A stretch of DNA of 6,942 nt from DATKMP01 sp035541775. GTDB lineage: Bacteria; Bacteroidota; Ignavibacteria; UBA10030. The stretch spans positions 1-6,942 of the forward strand of contig DATKMP010000186.1 in NCBI GenBank assembly GCA_035541775.1. The letters are read 5' to 3'. The notes under the pieces were generated by a model. It was not told where the DNA came from. It did no database searches and was given only the letters and a program-made list of their open reading frames with translations. Each line of letters opens with the position of its first letter. The first letter of the stretch is position 1. Below, piece by piece: positions 5,927 to 6,942 of this stretch. Made by a program: the position numbers and the translations under genes.

Positions 5927-6606
5927 AATGTACTTTTTTAAAATATTTTGACGAATCAATTCTTTGCTGGACAATAGTACCGTCTGTTATCATAACAACT
6001 TTTGTGGTATCGCTAAAAGCATGAGGATTTTTAATAATTACATTCCGATCATTTGTATAAGTCAAGTAATTAAAAATACAAGTGATTATAGCTATGACTA
6101 CTGAAATACTAATAGAAAAATAGGCAAGTTGGCGAGTAAGCCGCAAGGCCTCTTTTCGATCCTCAATTTCTTGATTCGCTCTTGCTTCCTCAACTGTTAT
6201 AAAATTATTATTAATAAAATCAAAAAGCTCTGGAAATGATACAATTTCTTTGTCAGCGTATTGCCATGCGATTTGTATTGCTTTATAATATGGATTTTTG
6301 TCTTGTTTGAAGATAGGAACCGGATGTTTTTTCGTAACTGGCAGAGAGTAGCTTAAATTTGATTTCTCTATTTGATTCCATAAGGTCACAAATTGCCGTA
6401 GTTGAGAAAGAGCAGCTTTTTCATCTTTCACCTTGAGGACTGTTTGATTAGGCTGGACAGAATATGTATCAAATAATCCAAAAGTTGTATTTGAGTCGTT
6501 CTTATCAGTCCACCCATCAATTTGGGTTTTTATAAAAGAATCAATATCGATGACAGTTTCAGAAGCTATATCTTTGACAAGTTTTTTGGAAATCTGTGAG
6601 AATCAT
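5925..6606 (-). CDS. Single-pass membrane protein, frame broken near the start
   Basis: An unrecognised protein. The main frame is open from 6602 down to the TAA at 5927-5925, but its first usable start codon is a GTG at 6431 (168 residues), and the 57 codons before it read like normal coding sequence. An ATG at 6606 lies one frame away. Removing one A from the A6 run at 6582-6587 joins the two, giving 226 residues beginning MILTDFQKLVKDIASETV. Joined, it has a soluble part (1-137), a charged helix rich in Glu/Arg (about 138-159, possibly coiled coil), one membrane helix (about 160-182, IAIITCIF inside) and a 44-residue tail. Without a shift the ATG gives only 15 residues. The break may be a sequencing error, a real mutation, or slippage. 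It lies 115 bases after the HTH gene on the same strand. Confidence 0.65.
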
Positions 6607-6632
6607 AATTTTTCTTTAATATTTAAGAAGAC

Positions 6633-6670
6633 AAAAAATGAACTTACTGGCACGAACCTCTTGCCAGTAA
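6633..6670 (-). terminator. Hairpin plus T6: terminator or leader attenuator
   Basis: Read on the minus strand, TTACTGGCA pairs perfectly with TGCCAGTAA (6662-6670 and 6644-6652, 9-bp stem, 9-base loop), and TTTTTT follows five bases later. It could end transcription of the HTH gene. Only 26 bases separate the T-run from the ATG at 6606, too few for a promoter. The downstream gene must then be read through this hairpin or be transcribed from a promoter overlapping it, so it may act as an attenuator. Confidence 0.5.
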
Positions 6671-6697
6671 TATCCTGCTTCTTTAAATAATTTGCAA

Positions 6698-6725
6698 GTA
6701 GGGACGTTTAATTAAACGTCCCTAC
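6698..6725. repeat. 28-bp perfect palindrome
   Basis: Every base from 6698 to 6725 is matched by its inverted partner: GTAGGGACGTTTAA followed by its exact reverse complement. One arm contains the stop codon of the minus-strand HTH gene (6722-6724). As a single strand it would fold with only a few unpaired bases at the tip. GTAGGGACGTT...AACGTCCCTAC palindromes recur as dispersed intergenic repeats in several phyla, so it is more likely a repeat than an operator, although a binding site for the neighbouring regulator is possible. Confidence 0.7.
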
Positions 6726-6942
6726 CGTTGTTTTGCTTTCTCAGCAATCAGCTTTTGCATTTCTTCCAGCTTGTTGTACGGAAGCGCGTTCAGCAAACCG
6801 AGAACATCCACATTTGTATCAACGCGTATTAATGCCCCTAAGGGATTTGCCATAACGTTCTGTTCATCTTGCTTTGGAATCCATTCCAGCACATCGTGCG
6901 GTGTGCACTCGAACAGCCGGCATAATTGTTCAAGGTCTGCTA
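6722..6942 (-). CDS. HTH (Cro/C1 type) regulator, C-terminal part, cut by window edge
   Basis: The last 72 residues of a gene whose start lies beyond the right edge. The visible part begins ADLEQLCRLFECTPHDVLEW, which matches the last helices of Cro/C1-type DNA-binding domains of the HTH_26 kind, where a 'L..LC..F.C.P.DLLE..P' block closes the domain. A charged linker and a helical tail follow (VLGLLNALPYNKLEEMQKLIAEKAKQR), perhaps a dimerisation helix. The DNA-recognition helices themselves are outside the window. Such small regulators are often found in mobile or toxin-antitoxin settings, but no partner toxin is visible here. Its stop lies inside the 28-bp palindrome, and a minus-strand membrane-protein gene follows. 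Confidence 0.8.
   Translation of the reverse strand, partial: ADLEQLCRLFECTPHDVLEWIPKQDEQNVMANPLGALIRVDTNVDVLGLLNALPYNKLEEMQKLIAEKAKQR

Noticed and set aside
5696..5941. Two overlapping plus-strand open frames of 81 and 62 codons
   Set aside because: They run through the composite repeat and nested hairpin, have no ribosome binding site, and the peptides are repeat-derived. Open frame here is a by-product of the repeat sequence.
6582..6590. Classical -1 slippery heptamer A AAA AAC at the A6 run
   Set aside because: The bases resemble one, but joining the two frames needs a +1 (or -2) shift, so a -1 event here would not restore the gene.
5925..6942. Defence island or toxin-antitoxin pair from the HTH regulator plus membrane protein
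   Set aside because: The regulator is incomplete, the membrane protein shows no toxin or effector motif, and a terminator-like hairpin lies between them. Nothing in the visible sequence supports it.

Overview
The window looks like a chromosomal segment from a member of the Bacteroidota/Ignavibacteriota (FCB) group. This rests on family flavour only: a lipoprotein with a 'FPLKVGNTWTY' C-terminal module, a Bacteroidota-style YceI, and an RAAW-type HEAT protein. No rRNA, tRNA or marker gene is present to confirm it. I see eight complete or nearly complete genes, one gene cut by the right edge, and several gene-poor stretches filled with hairpin-forming intergenic repeats.

Layout, left to right. 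(1) 1-140 is a leader with an 8-bp tandem repeat. (2) 141-1169 (+) is a secreted lipoprotein and 1233-1826 (+) an unrecognised multi-pass membrane protein; both are AT-rich. (3) 1827-2063 holds three hairpins. Two of them share the same apical sequence on different, still fully paired stems. (4) 2064-2855 (+) is an exported concanavalin-A-like (DUF1349-type) protein. (5) 2914-3090 (+) is a short His/Cys-rich gene placed 4 bases before 3095-3601 (+), a HEAT/ARM-like protein; the two look translationally coupled. (6) 3825-5496 (+) is a tight three-gene envelope operon: an exported Rieske [2Fe-2S] protein lacking both disulfide cysteines, a four-helix His-rich membrane protein resembling a b-type cytochrome, and a YceI-family periplasmic protein. 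(7) 5497-5924 has no convincing gene but carries a composite inverted-repeat element and a nested hairpin. (8) 5925-6606 (-) is an unrecognised single-pass membrane protein whose ATG is separated from its main frame by a one-base shift in an A6 run. (9) 6722-6942 (-) is the C-terminal part of an HTH regulator that runs off the right edge; a 28-bp perfect palindrome overlaps its stop codon.

The best functional hypothesis is that the Rieske/b561-like/YceI operon forms a small electron-transfer module at the envelope. Its layout recalls the E. coli yceJ-yceI pair (cytochrome b561 plus YceI) with an added Rieske protein. I see no defence system, CRISPR array, transposase or phage gene. The points most worth following up are that operon, the frameshifted minus-strand gene with its leader hairpin, the small His/Cys protein coupled to the HEAT gene, and the intergenic repeats.
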